Source: CADEEV01 sp964442185
Lineage (GTDB): Bacteria > Acidobacteriota > Vicinamibacteria > Fen-336
DNA: 64,000 bases
NCBI GenBank assembly: GCA_964442185.1
Contig: CAYTWT010000257.1
Span: 62,001 to 126,000, forward strand
Reading direction: 5' to 3'
Part shown: piece after piece, positions 15,337 through 23,743 of the stretch
Layout: each line of letters begins with the position of its first letter
Position numbering within the stretch: position 1 is the stretch's first letter
Notes under the pieces: model-generated
Told to the model about the DNA's origin: nothing
Database searches by the model: none
The model's input: only the letters and a program-made list of their open reading frames with translations
Position numbers and translations under genes: made by a program

Positions 15337-16218
15337 GTGAAGAAGGCGAGGGCGGCCTTCCTCCGCTATCTCGAGAACGAGCGTAACTCCTCGGCGCACA
15401 CGGTGAAGGCCTACGGCGAAGACCTCCACCAGTTCACCGAGCATCTGCGGGAGCAGTTGGGGCGCGCGGCGCGGCCGCAAGACGTTGACCACCTGCTGAT
15501 CCGCGCCTTTCTCGCCCGGCTCCACCGGGCCGGCCTCAAGAAGACCTCCGCGGCGCGGAAGCTCGCGAGCCTGCGTAGCTTCTTCCGCTACCTCTGTCGG
15601 GAAGGTACGCTCACCAAGAACCCAGCCCGAGCGCTGCTATCACCCCGACCTGAAAAACGCATTCCCGTCCATCTCGATGAAGCGCAAGTGGCCACGCTGC
15701 TCGACGTGCCGGGGGAAGGCGACGCGGTCTTGCGCGCCCGCGCGATCCTCGAACTGCTCTACGGCGCCGGCATCCGTTGCGGGGAACTGGTTGGCCTCAA
15801 CCTCGGGGAAGTCGACCTCGACGAGCGGCTGCTTCGGGTCCTCGGGAAGGGTCGAAAGGAGCGCGTCGTTCCATTCGGGACACGAGCCCAGGCGGCGCTT
15901 CGCGCCTATCTCGCGGCGCGGTTGCGAGCACGGCCGCAAAGCGAAGCGCTGTTCGTCAACGCTCGGGGGGGGCGATTGACAGATCGAAGTGTGCGCGCCA
16001 TCCTGACGCGAAGGATGGACCAGGCCGCATTGACACAGAAGATCAGTCCGCACGCCCTTCGCCACAGCTTCGCCACCCATCTGCTCGAGCGGGGTGCCGA
16101 TCTCCGTGCTATTCAGGAACTTCTGGGTCACGCGAGCCTCTCCACAACGCAGCGCTACACGCACGTCGATACACGCCATATTCTCCGTATATACAGCAAG
16201 ACACATTCCCGAGCTTGA
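15337..16218 (+). CDS. xerC: Tyrosine recombinase XerC
   Basis: 293 residues. The N-terminal SAM-like core-binding domain (FLRYLENERNSSAHTVKAYG) is followed by the catalytic domain with Arg147 (GAGIRCGEL), Lys171 (GKGRKER), His239 and Arg242 (HALRHSFATHLLE), His265 (LGHAS) and Tyr274 (TQRYTHVD). The ending HILRIYSKTHSRA is XerC-like. The enzyme resolves chromosome dimers at dif. The GTG start lies four bases after trmFO. The order topA-trmFO-xerC is the conserved housekeeping arrangement, so this is not an integron or phage integrase. Confidence 0.93.
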   Translation: MKKARAAFLRYLENERNSSAHTVKAYGEDLHQFTEHLREQLGRAARPQDVDHLLIRAFLARLHRAGLKKTSAARKLASLRSFFRYLCREGTLTKNPARALLSPRPEKRIPVHLDEAQVATLLDVPGEGDAVLRARAILELLYGAGIRCGELVGLNLGEVDLDERLLRVLGKGRKERVVPFGTRAQAALRAYLAARLRARPQSEALFVNARGGRLTDRSVRAILTRRMDQAALTQKISPHALRHSFATHLLERGADLRAIQELLGHASLSTTQRYTHVDTRHILRIYSKTHSRA

Positions 16219-16242
16219 AAATCTTCATATAGACAGATACTA
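16215..16242 (+). promoter_or_regulatory. AT-rich promoter-like segment before the ECF sigma gene
   Basis: TTGAAA (16215-16220) is followed after 17 bases by TACTAG, in an AT-rich patch that stands out from the surrounding GC-rich DNA. It lies at the xerC stop and 64 bases before the sigma gene. An autoregulated ECF-type promoter was not recognisable. Confidence 0.3.
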
Positions 16243-16282
16243 GACCTTCCAGGCGTTGGCAACGTCCCACAAGCCAGGGTAG

Positions 16283-16879
16283 ATGAGCGCCACCGACGAA
16301 GAGCTGGTGGATGCGTTCCAGGCGGGGGATCTCTCCGCCTTCGATGATCTAGTGCGTCGCTGGGAGCGGAAGATCCAGGCGGCAATCTACAGGGTGATGG
16401 GAACCGAGGACGAGGCTCGGGACCTCTGCCAGGAGAGCTTCCTGAAGGCTTATCGAGCGCTGGGCTCCTTCAAGCGCGAAGCTCGTTTTTCGTCATGGCT
16501 CTACCAGATTGCGCTCAACCAGTGCCGGGACCGGATGCGTCGCCGGAAGGGCCGCACCCTGGTGGGTCTCGAAGTGCTCGAGACGGACGCGGGGTCGCTA
16601 CGTTCCTCGGCGCATGGGCCGAGCCCTCTGGAGCTCGCCCTAGCCGGCGCCCTGTCGCGTGCCGTGGCAGACGCCGTGAGCGGTCTCCCCGACGAGCAAC
16701 GCGAAGTGATCGTATTGAAGGAGTACCAGGACCTCACGTTTCTCGAGATTGCCGAAATCCTGGACGTGCCGTTGTCGACGGTGAAGACGCGCTTGTACCG
16801 CGGCCTCGGGCAGCTGCGGCTGCGGCTCGAAAGGCAGGGCATCAGGAGCGCGGCGCCCGTGCCGGCGCCCTTGCCCTGA
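16283..16879 (+). CDS. RpoE-like ECF sigma factor
   Basis: 198 residues. Region 2 contains FDDLVRRWERKIQAAIYRV and ARDLCQESFLKAYRAL with SSWLYQIALNQCRDRMRRRK. Region 4 contains LPDEQREVIVLKEYQDLTF and VPLSTVKTRLYRGLGQLR. It would direct RNA polymerase to envelope-stress-type promoters. It is followed after 23 bases by a zinc-containing anti-sigma factor gene, the usual operon arrangement, and both may regulate the adjacent lipoprotein and downstream envelope genes. Confidence 0.95.
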   Translation: MSATDEELVDAFQAGDLSAFDDLVRRWERKIQAAIYRVMGTEDEARDLCQESFLKAYRALGSFKREARFSSWLYQIALNQCRDRMRRRKGRTLVGLEVLETDAGSLRSSAHGPSPLELALAGALSRAVADAVSGLPDEQREVIVLKEYQDLTFLEIAEILDVPLSTVKTRLYRGLGQLRLRLERQGIRSAAPVPAPLP

Positions 16880-16902
16880 CCGAAGAAACAAGGGGGCAGA
16901 CG

Positions 16903-17571
16903 ATGGAGTGTGCAGTGGTTCGCGGCGAGATGATGGAGGCGCTCTACCGCGAGGCCTCCGCCGAAGCCTCGCGTCGGGTCGATCAGCACGTGGCGGTATG
17001 CGCGGCGTGCCGCGAGGAGAGGGCGGCGCTGCGCCGCGTCCGGCGCGATCTCGGCGCCTGGAAGCTGCCCGAGCTCACGCGCTCGCGGGGCGCTACCGCC
17101 TCCCGGCCTCGCTTCCAAGCGCCGCTGGCAGCGGCAGCCGGCTTGGTACTCGCCCTCAGCGCCGGCTTCGCCTTCTCCGGCTCGGAGCTGCGTCTCGAGG
17201 AGGGCCGCTTCGCCTTGCGGCTCGGCCGAGGCGCCGACGCGCTTGGGGAGCTAAGAGCGGCCGAGCTGCGGCACCGGCGCCAGCTCGACGAGCTGCGCGC
17301 CGCGATCGTGCCCGTGGTGGCTCCGGCCGGAGGCGGCGATGCCGCCGTCCTCGAGCGTGTTCAGGCGCTGCTGCGCGAGAGCGAGGAGCGGCAGGCGCAG
17401 CGTCTCGACGCGCAGTTACGCGAGCTGTCGACAAGGACCCAGGCCCAGCGCCGCTACGATCTTGCGCGCGTGAGCGCGGGTCTTTCCTATCTCGACGGGA
17501 AGACCGGGCAGCACGTCGCGCGTACCACCGAGCTCATGGGCTACGTGTTGCAGGCCGCCGAGATGAAATGA
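16903..17571 (+). CDS. Anti-sigma factor with zinc-finger domain and long periplasmic helix
   Basis: 222 residues. The N-terminal anti-sigma domain has the zinc motif HVAVCAAC (HxxxCxxC) near residue 27-34. One transmembrane segment lies around 70-90 (LAAAAGLVLALSAGFAF). The remaining ~130 residues are charged and helical (ELRAAELRHRRQLDELRAA; ERVQALLRESEERQAQRLD), probably a periplasmic coiled coil acting as sensor. It should hold the sigma factor just upstream at the membrane until a signal releases it. An AGGGGG ribosome site precedes the ATG. Confidence 0.9.
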   Translation: MECAVVRGEMMEALYREASAEASRRVDQHVAVCAACREERAALRRVRRDLGAWKLPELTRSRGATASRPRFQAPLAAAAGLVLALSAGFAFSGSELRLEEGRFALRLGRGADALGELRAAELRHRRQLDELRAAIVPVVAPAGGGDAAVLERVQALLRESEERQAQRLDAQLRELSTRTQAQRRYDLARVSAGLSYLDGKTGQHVARTTELMGYVLQAAEMK

Positions 17572-17732
17572 TCTGCGGCCGTTGCGGTCGAGCCGCGCAG
17601 GAAGTGGGCCCCGCCGCCAGCGACAGCGTGAAGACGCCCGAGACCAGAGCCACGGCCTTCGGGTTCACGAAGGCTATACTACGCTTTCGAGATGGAACGC
17701 CGGTAACTCCATGCGGCAGCTTTCCTTCCTGA
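17568..17732 (+). CDS. Possible 54-residue peptide with CxxC start
   Basis: The frame starts with ATG overlapping the anti-sigma stop (ATGA) and begins MICGRCGRAAQEVG, with a two-cysteine knuckle, then runs without recognisable domains to a stop inside the next gene. Coupling geometry is good but the composition is not convincingly protein-like, and a minus-10-like TATACT (17675-17680) lies inside it. It may be only the leader region of the next gene. Confidence 0.2.
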   Translation: MICGRCGRAAQEVGPAASDSVKTPETRATAFGFTKAILRFRDGTPVTPCGSFPS

Positions 17733-19009
17733 AGAAAACCCCCTTCCTCGCCCTGGGCCTGGTGCTCGTGGCCTGCGGCAAGCGTGGCGACCCGCTGCCG
17801 CCACTGCGCCCGACACCCCAACCCGTCACGGGACTTGCGATCTCGCAGCGAGGCAAGGAGCTCGTCGTCCGGCTCGTGACGCCACGCGCCTCGAGCGACG
17901 GCTCGCGGCTGCCGGTACTCGACCTGGAACTCTTGCGCCTCGAGGGAGATGGCGATTTCGCCAAGTCCGCGCAGGCTTCGACCCGCAAGGTGGCTCCGGG
18001 GGAGCGTCTCGAGTTGACCGAGCCATTGCCGGCAATCGGCACGGCCCTCCGGATTGCGGCGCGGGCCTCACACCAGAACCGCAAGTCGGTTCAAACGCCC
18101 GTCGTCTCCTTCACGGTCCAGCCAGAGCTTCCGGCCCCAGCGGAGTTGATCGCTCGCTCCAGCGTCTCCGGCGTCGCGCTCAGTTGGGTCGCCCCGGACC
18201 CGATGCCGTGCTGGCTCACAGCGCCCCCGGCACCCGCGCCCACGCCGTCACCGGCGCTGAAGCACCCGGGAGTCAGCACCCGCCCGCCGGCGCCCGGCTT
18301 GGGCCCGGGCGGGCCAGCGCCGGGCCGGCCGGCCACGAGTGCCGTGCTGCCGCCTCAGACTCCGCCCCAACCGTCTGGGGCTTCAGGCGCGACGCCTCCC
18401 TCCCCGCCGGCCGATTCCACCCCGGCTTCGGCCGCACCGGCCGCCGCTGCGACCCCGGGTGCGATCCCGCAGCCCTCGCCCGCGCCGAGTGCCGCCCCGG
18501 AGCCCCCCTTGCCCCCGCAGCCCGGCGGGTTTCTCGTCTACCGCCGAGCGAAGAGCGTTGACTACACAGCGGCGTTGACGTCGCAGGCGGTCGAGGCGCC
18601 GCACTACGATGACACCGCCGCAAGCCTGGGCGACGAGCTCTGCTACCTGGTGCGAACCGCCATCTCGACCGACCCGCTGATCGAGAGTGATGCCTCGAAC
18701 GAGGTCTGCCTCAAGGTCGAAGACGTCACCGCCCCCGCGGCGCCAGCGGGCGTCACGACGCTCGCCGTGGAAAACGGCATCGAGGTTAGCTGGAGCCCTT
18801 CCGTTGAGACCGACCTGGCGAGCTACCGGGTCCAGCGTGCCGTCAAGGGCGCCGAGCCCGAACGGATCGGCGAAGTGATCGTTCCGACGACTTCGTTCCG
18901 AGACACCACGGTCAGCCGGGACAAGCGCCATCGTTACAGCGTCACCGCCGTGGACCAGGCGGGCAACGAGAGCCCTCCGTCCGCGCCGGCCGAGGCCTCC
19001 TGGCCATGA
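17711..19009 (+). CDS. Lipoprotein with fibronectin type III domains and Pro/Ala linker
   Basis: 432 residues. The signal sequence ends in the lipobox LVLVAC with Cys22, followed by GKRGDPLPP. A fibronectin-III-like domain (about 35-165) is separated from a second, C-terminal one by a low-complexity linker rich in Pro, Ala and Gly (about 170-275). The second domain contains PAGVTTLAVENGIEVSWSP and SYRVQRAVKGAEPERIGE. Probably an extracellular or envelope structural or adhesive protein. No enzyme motif is visible. A TATACT box sits 31 bases before the ATG but no minus-35 partner is clear. The stop overlaps the next start by four bases (ATGA). Confidence 0.85.
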   Translation: MRQLSFLKKTPFLALGLVLVACGKRGDPLPPLRPTPQPVTGLAISQRGKELVVRLVTPRASSDGSRLPVLDLELLRLEGDGDFAKSAQASTRKVAPGERLELTEPLPAIGTALRIAARASHQNRKSVQTPVVSFTVQPELPAPAELIARSSVSGVALSWVAPDPMPCWLTAPPAPAPTPSPALKHPGVSTRPPAPGLGPGGPAPGRPATSAVLPPQTPPQPSGASGATPPSPPADSTPASAAPAAAATPGAIPQPSPAPSAAPEPPLPPQPGGFLVYRRAKSVDYTAALTSQAVEAPHYDDTAASLGDELCYLVRTAISTDPLIESDASNEVCLKVEDVTAPAAPAGVTTLAVENGIEVSWSPSVETDLASYRVQRAVKGAEPERIGEVIVPTTSFRDTTVSRDKRHRYSVTAVDQAGNESPPSAPAEASWP

Positions 19010-19770
19010 AGCTTTACCGCGTCGCCACGCAGGAAGGCCCCGCCTGGGCCCGCGAGGACGGCGCGGGGCGCCTCCGGCTCCTGAGCGGCGATCCTTACGC
19101 GGGGACGCGCGACCGCGACCAGACGATCGCCTTCGACACGGTGCGCCTGCTCGCGCCGGTGACACCGTCGAAGATCGTCGCGATCGGTCTGAACTACAAG
19201 GATCACGCTGCCGAGCGGGGCGCGAGCGTGCCGAAAGAGCCGCTCATGTTCCTGAAGCCCGAGACCAGTGTGATCGGGCCGGGAGAGTCGATCCGGATCC
19301 CCGCATGGGCGGGCCGGGTCGACCACGAAGCCGAGATGGGAATCGTGATCGCCCGTGAGACGAAGGATCTGCCTTCCCCCGAAGCCGCCCGCGAGCGCAT
19401 CCTGGGCGCCGTGTGCGTGAACGACGTCACGGCGCGCGAGCTGCAGGATAAGGACGTCCAGTTCACACGCGCCAAGGGCTTCGACACGTTCTGCCCGATC
19501 GGGCCGTGTCTCGCCACGGGCATCGAGCTCGGCGACCTCGCCGTGAGCGGCCGGGTGAACGGGGCGTTGCGGCAGAACAGCCGGACCTCGCAGCTGATCT
19601 TTCCGCCGGAGTACCTGGTGTGGTTCGTGTCGCGCGTGATGAGCCTGCGTCCTGGGGATATCATCTCTACCGGCACGCCGGCCGGGATCGGGCCCCTGAA
19701 GCCCGGGGACGTGGTGGAGATCGAGGTCGAGGGCGTCGGGACGCTCCGGAATCCGGTCACAGTGAGGTAG
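19006..19770 (+). CDS. Fumarylacetoacetate hydrolase family protein
   Basis: 254 residues. The C-terminal FAH fold contains SKIVAIGLNYKDHAAE, the metal-binding acidic motif DHEAEMGIVI and GDIISTGTPAGIGPLKPGD. Relatives cleave or decarboxylate beta-diketo acids, or act as oxaloacetate tautomerase/decarboxylase or acylpyruvase; the substrate cannot be told here. The ATG overlaps the lipoprotein stop (ATGA), which is probably a neighbour effect rather than a functional link. It is followed by the transaldolase remnant. Confidence 0.92.
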   Translation: MKLYRVATQEGPAWAREDGAGRLRLLSGDPYAGTRDRDQTIAFDTVRLLAPVTPSKIVAIGLNYKDHAAERGASVPKEPLMFLKPETSVIGPGESIRIPAWAGRVDHEAEMGIVIARETKDLPSPEAARERILGAVCVNDVTARELQDKDVQFTRAKGFDTFCPIGPCLATGIELGDLAVSGRVNGALRQNSRTSQLIFPPEYLVWFVSRVMSLRPGDIISTGTPAGIGPLKPGDVVEIEVEGVGTLRNPVTVR

Positions 19771-19781
19771 AGAGGAAGGCG

Positions 19782-19907
19782 ATGAAGATCTTTCTGGACA
19801 CGGCCAATCTCGCGGAGATCAAGGAAGGCGCGGCCCTTGGCGTCGTCGACGGCATCACGACGAATCCCAGCCTGCTTGCCAAGGAGATGGGCGAGAGGGC
19901 CCGCTAG
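19782..19907 (+). pseudogene. Truncated transaldolase / fructose-6-phosphate aldolase remnant
   Basis: 41 residues: MKIFLDTANLAEIKEGAALG, then VVDGITTNPSLLAKEM, then a stop. This matches the N-terminus of small transaldolases (TalC/MipB, normally about 215 residues) almost exactly, and ends after the first strand-helix units of the barrel. The catalytic lysine region is absent, and the next gene starts nine bases later, so no downstream remainder exists. The start codon and a possible GAGGAAGG ribosome site remain. I read it as a deletion remnant. It could still be translated, but cannot be an active aldolase. Confidence 0.8.
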
Positions 19908-19915
19908 GAACGCTC

Positions 19916-20152
19916 ATGCCGATCTACGAATACGTTTGCGACGACTGCCGCTCGAAATTCGAGAAGCTCGTCAGGCGCTGGGGTGACGCCGTGGATTGCC
20001 CGGGCTGCGGCAGCGCCTCGGTCGAAAAGCAGCTGTCGACCTTCGCCGTCGCCTCGTCCTCCGGCTCGGACGCCGCGGCCGTGCGGGGCTGCGAGGCCCC
20101 CGCCTGCGGCCAGGGGGCCTGCGGCAGCGGAGCCTGCGGCCTTCCGAACTAG
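19916..20152 (+). CDS. FmdB-family zinc ribbon protein
   Basis: 78 residues. The N-terminus MPIYEYVCDDCRSKFEKLVR and DCPGCGS provide four cysteines (8, 11, 28, 31), the FmdB/putative regulatory zinc ribbon. The tail is low in complexity and rich in Gly, Ala and Cys (CGQGACGSGACG). Such proteins are common next to carboxylase and transaldolase genes, but their function is not established. It lies between the transaldolase remnant and the acyl-CoA carboxylase operon. Confidence 0.9.
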   Translation: MPIYEYVCDDCRSKFEKLVRRWGDAVDCPGCGSASVEKQLSTFAVASSSGSDAAAVRGCEAPACGQGACGSGACGLPN

Positions 20153-20179
20153 CAAAGACTCTGGACAAGGAGCGGGCCT

Positions 20180-21727
20180 TTGACCGACCCGGGTATGGAC
20201 GTGCTTTGTGACAAGGTTCAGCGCGCCGAGGCGGGCGGCGGCCCGGAACGCCAGCAGCGCCAGCACGCGGAAGGCAAGCTCACGGCCCGCGAACGCGTCG
20301 AGATCCTGCTCGACGAGGGCAGTTTCGAAGAACTCGACAAGCTCGTGGAGCACCGCTGCCTGGACTTCGGCATGGCCGAGCAGAAGATCCCCGGCGATGG
20401 CGTCGTGTCGGGCTACGGGCGCGTTGCTGGCCGGCTCGTCTACGTCTTCGCGCAGGACTTCACGGTCTTCGGCGGCAGCCTATCCGAGACGAACGCCCAG
20501 AAGATCTGCAAGGTCATGGACCTCGCGATGAAGATGGGCGCGCCCGTCATCGGCCTCAACGACTCGGGCGGAGCGCGCATCCAGGAGGGCGTCGCCTCGC
20601 TCGGGGGCTACGCGGACATCTTCCTGCGCAACACGCTCGCCTCGGGCGTCGTGCCGCAGATCTCCGCCATTCTCGGCCCGTGCGCAGGCGGCGCCGTCTA
20701 CTCGCCCGCCATCACTGACTTCAACGTGATGGTGAAGGACACCTCGTACATGTTCGTGACCGGCCCCGACGTGATCAAGACGGTGACCCACGAGGACGTC
20801 ACGAAGGAAGACCTGGGCGGGGCCCTCACCCACAACGCCAAGTCGGGCGTTGCTCACTTCGCCGTGGACGACGACCGCGCCTGTCTCGCGCTGATCCGCG
20901 AGCTGCTTTCGTACCTGCCGTCGAACAACCTCGAGGAGCCGCCGCCCGTTCCGACCGAAGACCCCTCCGCCCGCGAGGATCCGAGCCTGGACACGCTGAT
21001 CCCGGCCGAAGCCAACAAGCCCTACGACATCAAACAGCTGATCCAAGTGGTTGTGGACGATCGACGCTTCCTCGAGGTCCACGAACACTTTGCCCCGAAC
21101 ATCGTGGTGGGCTTCGCGCGCTTCGCTGGCCGCGCCGTCGGCATCGTCGCGAACCAGCCGGCCGTGCTGGCCGGCTGCCTCGACATCGACGCTTCGATCA
21201 AGGCGGCCCGCTTCGTGCGTTTCTGCGATGCCTTCAACCTGCCGCTCGTGACCTTTGAGGACGTGCCCGGATTCCTGCCGGGCACAGCGCAGGAGTTCGG
21301 CGGCATCATCCGCCACGGCGCGAAGCTGCTCTACGCCTTCGCCGAGGCGACGGTTCCGAAGATCACGCTGATTACCCGCAAGGCGTACGGCGGCGCCTAT
21401 TGCGTGATGGCGAGCAAGCACCTGCGCAACGACCTGAACTTCGCCTACCCGGGTGCCGAGATTGCGGTGATGGGACCCGAGGGCGCCGTGAACGTTCTGT
21501 ATCGCCGCGAGCTCCAGCAGGCTGCCGACCCGGAGGCCGTGCGCAAGGAGAAGGTCGACGAGTTCCGCGCGAAGTTCGCAAACCCTTACGCGGCAGCGGA
21601 TCGCGGCTTCATCGATGAGGTGATCGAGCCGCGCCAGACCCGGCGCAAAATCATCGCGGGTCTCGACATGACCCGCACCAAGCGGGACAAGAACCCGCCC
21701 AAGAAGCACGGCAACATCCCGCTCTGA
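20180..21727 (+). CDS. Acyl-CoA carboxylase carboxyltransferase subunit (PccB/MmdA type)
   Basis: 515 residues. The two crotonase-like halves contain GLNDSGGARIQEGVASLGG, ILGPCAGGAVYSPAITDF, EDVPGFLPGTAQEFGGIIR and EIAVMGPEGAVNVLYRRE. It transfers CO2 from carboxybiotin to an acyl-CoA. In AYGGAYCVMASK the Cys stands where characterised propionyl-CoA carboxylases have Asp, so the substrate (acetyl-, propionyl- or longer acyl-CoA) is open. The TTG start has an AAGGAG ribosome site seven bases upstream; an ATG 15 bases later is the alternative. First of three co-linear carboxylase genes. Confidence 0.95.
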   Translation: MTDPGMDVLCDKVQRAEAGGGPERQQRQHAEGKLTARERVEILLDEGSFEELDKLVEHRCLDFGMAEQKIPGDGVVSGYGRVAGRLVYVFAQDFTVFGGSLSETNAQKICKVMDLAMKMGAPVIGLNDSGGARIQEGVASLGGYADIFLRNTLASGVVPQISAILGPCAGGAVYSPAITDFNVMVKDTSYMFVTGPDVIKTVTHEDVTKEDLGGALTHNAKSGVAHFAVDDDRACLALIRELLSYLPSNNLEEPPPVPTEDPSAREDPSLDTLIPAEANKPYDIKQLIQVVVDDRRFLEVHEHFAPNIVVGFARFAGRAVGIVANQPAVLAGCLDIDASIKAARFVRFCDAFNLPLVTFEDVPGFLPGTAQEFGGIIRHGAKLLYAFAEATVPKITLITRKAYGGAYCVMASKHLRNDLNFAYPGAEIAVMGPEGAVNVLYRRELQQAADPEAVRKEKVDEFRAKFANPYAAADRGFIDEVIEPRQTRRKIIAGLDMTRTKRDKNPPKKHGNIPL

Positions 21728-21732
21728 CAGCG

Positions 21733-23238
21733 ATGGCCGAGCGCTCCTTCCAGAAAATCCTAATCGCCAACCGCGGCGAGATCGCTGTTCGGGTGATCCG
21801 TGCCTGCCGCGAGATGGGCATCGCTACCGTCGCCGTTTATTCCGAAGCGGACCGGCCAGCACTCCACGTCCGGATGGCCGACGAGGCCTACGGCGTGGGC
21901 CCGGCGCCGTCACGCGAGAGCTACCTGCGGATCGACCGCATCCTCGAGGTGGCGAAGCGCACTGGCGCGGATGCGATCCACCCCGGCTACGGCTTTCTGG
22001 CGGAGAACGCCGCGTTCGCGAAGGCCTGCGAGGACGCGGGAGTCGTGTTCATCGGCCCGCGCAGCGAGACGATCGCGCTGATGGGCGAGAAGACCTCGGC
22101 GCGACGCGTGGCCGTCGCGGCTGGCGTGAGCGTCGTGCCCGGCACGCTCGCGCCGGTAGCCGACATCTTGGCGCTGCGGCGCGAGGCCGCGCGCATCGGC
22201 TTCCCGCTGATGCTGAAGGCGGCAGCTGGGGGCGGAGGCAAGGGCCTGCGCCTGGTGGCGAAGGCCGCTGACCTCGAAGCGGCGCTGGCGCGGGCACAGG
22301 GCGAGGCGAAGAGCGCCTTTGACGACGCCAGCGTCTATCTCGAGAAGGCGATCGAACGGCCTCGGCACATCGAGATCCAAGTCCTTGCCGATAGCTACGG
22401 GAATGCGGTCCATCTCTTCGAGCGCGAGTGCTCGATCCAGCGGCGCCATCAGAAGGTGATCGAGGAGAGCCCGTCGCCGTTCCTGACACCGGAGCTGCGC
22501 GAGCGGATGGGCGCCTCCGCCGTCGCGCTCGTCCGGAAGTCGGGTTACGTGAACGCGGGAACGATCGAGTTCCTGGTGGATGCGGAGCGTAACCCCTTCT
22601 TCCTCGAGATGAACACGCGGCTCCAGGTGGAGCATCCTGTGACCGAAGTCGTCACTGGCGAGGACCTGGTGAAGCTCCAGATCCGAATCGCACGCGGGGA
22701 GAGACTGCCGTTCCGCCAGGAGGAGCTGAGCCAGCGCGGCCACGCCATCGAGTGCCGTGTCTACGCCGAGGACCCGGAGCGCGGCTTCCTGCCGAGCCCG
22801 GGCCGCATCGTGGCGCTTCGGGTGCCGGGCGGCCCCGGCGTGCGCGACGACTCCGGCGTGTACGAAGGCTACGAGGTCCCGATCCACTACGACCCGCTGA
22901 TTTCGAAGCTCGTAGCCTGGGGCTACAGCCGCCGGGACGCCATCCTGCGCATGCGCCGTGCTGTGTCCGAGTACAAGATCCTCGGCATCGAGACGACGCT
23001 CCCATTTTTCCAGCGAGTCCTTCACCACCCGGCCTTCGTAGAAGGCGACTTCGACACGTCCTTCGTGGAGCACGTGTTCGCCGCCTCCGATCGGGCGCGT
23101 GTTCGCCCGGTCGAAGTGGCCGCGGTGGCAGCAGCGCTGCAGGCGCTGCGCGAACGCCAGACGGCCCGACTGCTACCGGCCGCCGGGAGCGCGCCCTCTC
23201 TCTGGCGAGCCGCGTCCCTCAAGGACGGCCTGCGATGA
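21733..23238 (+). CDS. Biotin carboxylase subunit of acyl-CoA carboxylase
   Basis: 501 residues, starting five bases after the carboxyltransferase gene. ATP-grasp features include FQKILIANRGEIAVRVIRAC, HPGYGFLAENAAFAKACEDA, LMLKAAAGGGGKGLRLV and NTRLQVEHPVTEVVTGEDLV. It carboxylates the biotin on the carrier protein using ATP and bicarbonate. The C-terminus has about 50 extra residues after the usual end (RVRPVEVAAVAAALQAL), as in propionyl-CoA carboxylase alpha subunits whose carrier domain is split off. Confidence 0.95.
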   Translation: MAERSFQKILIANRGEIAVRVIRACREMGIATVAVYSEADRPALHVRMADEAYGVGPAPSRESYLRIDRILEVAKRTGADAIHPGYGFLAENAAFAKACEDAGVVFIGPRSETIALMGEKTSARRVAVAAGVSVVPGTLAPVADILALRREAARIGFPLMLKAAAGGGGKGLRLVAKAADLEAALARAQGEAKSAFDDASVYLEKAIERPRHIEIQVLADSYGNAVHLFERECSIQRRHQKVIEESPSPFLTPELRERMGASAVALVRKSGYVNAGTIEFLVDAERNPFFLEMNTRLQVEHPVTEVVTGEDLVKLQIRIARGERLPFRQEELSQRGHAIECRVYAEDPERGFLPSPGRIVALRVPGGPGVRDDSGVYEGYEVPIHYDPLISKLVAWGYSRRDAILRMRRAVSEYKILGIETTLPFFQRVLHHPAFVEGDFDTSFVEHVFAASDRARVRPVEVAAVAAALQALRERQTARLLPAAGSAPSLWRAASLKDGLR

Positions 23239-23248
23239 GGCGGGCGGT

Positions 23249-23743
23249 TTGATCTTCGACGCGACGGTCGCTGGCCGGACGCTGCGCGTGGAAGTGCTGG
23301 GTGGCGAAGGGCGCTACCAGGCACGCCTCGACGGGCGCCCGATCGAAGTCGATCTTCACCAGACGTGCCGGGATTTCGTGAGCCTCTTGATCGACGGGCG
23401 CAGCTATGAGCTCGGCATCGAGAAGACGGCATCGGGTTACAAGGTCGTGTTTCCCGAGGATACCCTCCAGGTGGAGCTTCAGGATGCGACGCGCGGCGGC
23501 GGCGGCCTGGCAAGAAAGGCCGTCTCGGGACCCGCTCGGGTTACCGCGCCCATGCCCGGCAAGATCGTGCGTGTTCTGGTTGCGCCGGGAGAGGAGGCGG
23601 CCGCCGGTCACGGCCTTCTGGTCATGGAGGCGATGAAGATGGAGAATGAGATCCGTGCGCCCCGAGCCGGCCGCATCCGCGAGGTCCTGGTTCGCGAGGG
23701 TCAGGCGGTTGAGCAAGGCGCGCTTCTCATCGTGCTGGAGTGA
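23249..23743 (+). CDS. Biotin carboxyl carrier protein of acyl-CoA carboxylase
   Basis: 164 residues from a TTG start preceded by GAGG. The N-terminal half (IFDATVAGRTLRVEVLG to about residue 90) resembles the biotin-transfer domain that links carrier and carboxylase in propionyl-CoA carboxylases. The C-terminal biotinyl domain has VMEAMKMEN, with Lys130 as the predicted biotin site, and PMPGKIVRVLVAPGEE. The start is uncertain because the frame remains open into the upstream gene. The stop overlaps the tamB start by four bases (GTGA), tying the carboxylase to envelope genes. Confidence 0.9.
   Translation: MIFDATVAGRTLRVEVLGGEGRYQARLDGRPIEVDLHQTCRDFVSLLIDGRSYELGIEKTASGYKVVFPEDTLQVELQDATRGGGGLARKAVSGPARVTAPMPGKIVRVLVAPGEEAAAGHGLLVMEAMKMENEIRAPRAGRIREVLVREGQAVEQGALLIVLE

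Noticed and set aside
15337..16218. Tyrosine recombinase considered as a mobile-element integrase
   Set aside because: XerC-like ending, all catalytic residues, and the conserved topA-trmFO-xerC context; no attachment-site repeats or cargo genes seen.
18190..18540. Pro/Ala-rich segment considered as a tandem repeat array or frame disruption
   Set aside because: It stays in frame within the lipoprotein gene and reads as a low-complexity linker between FN3-type domains; no exact repeat unit found.
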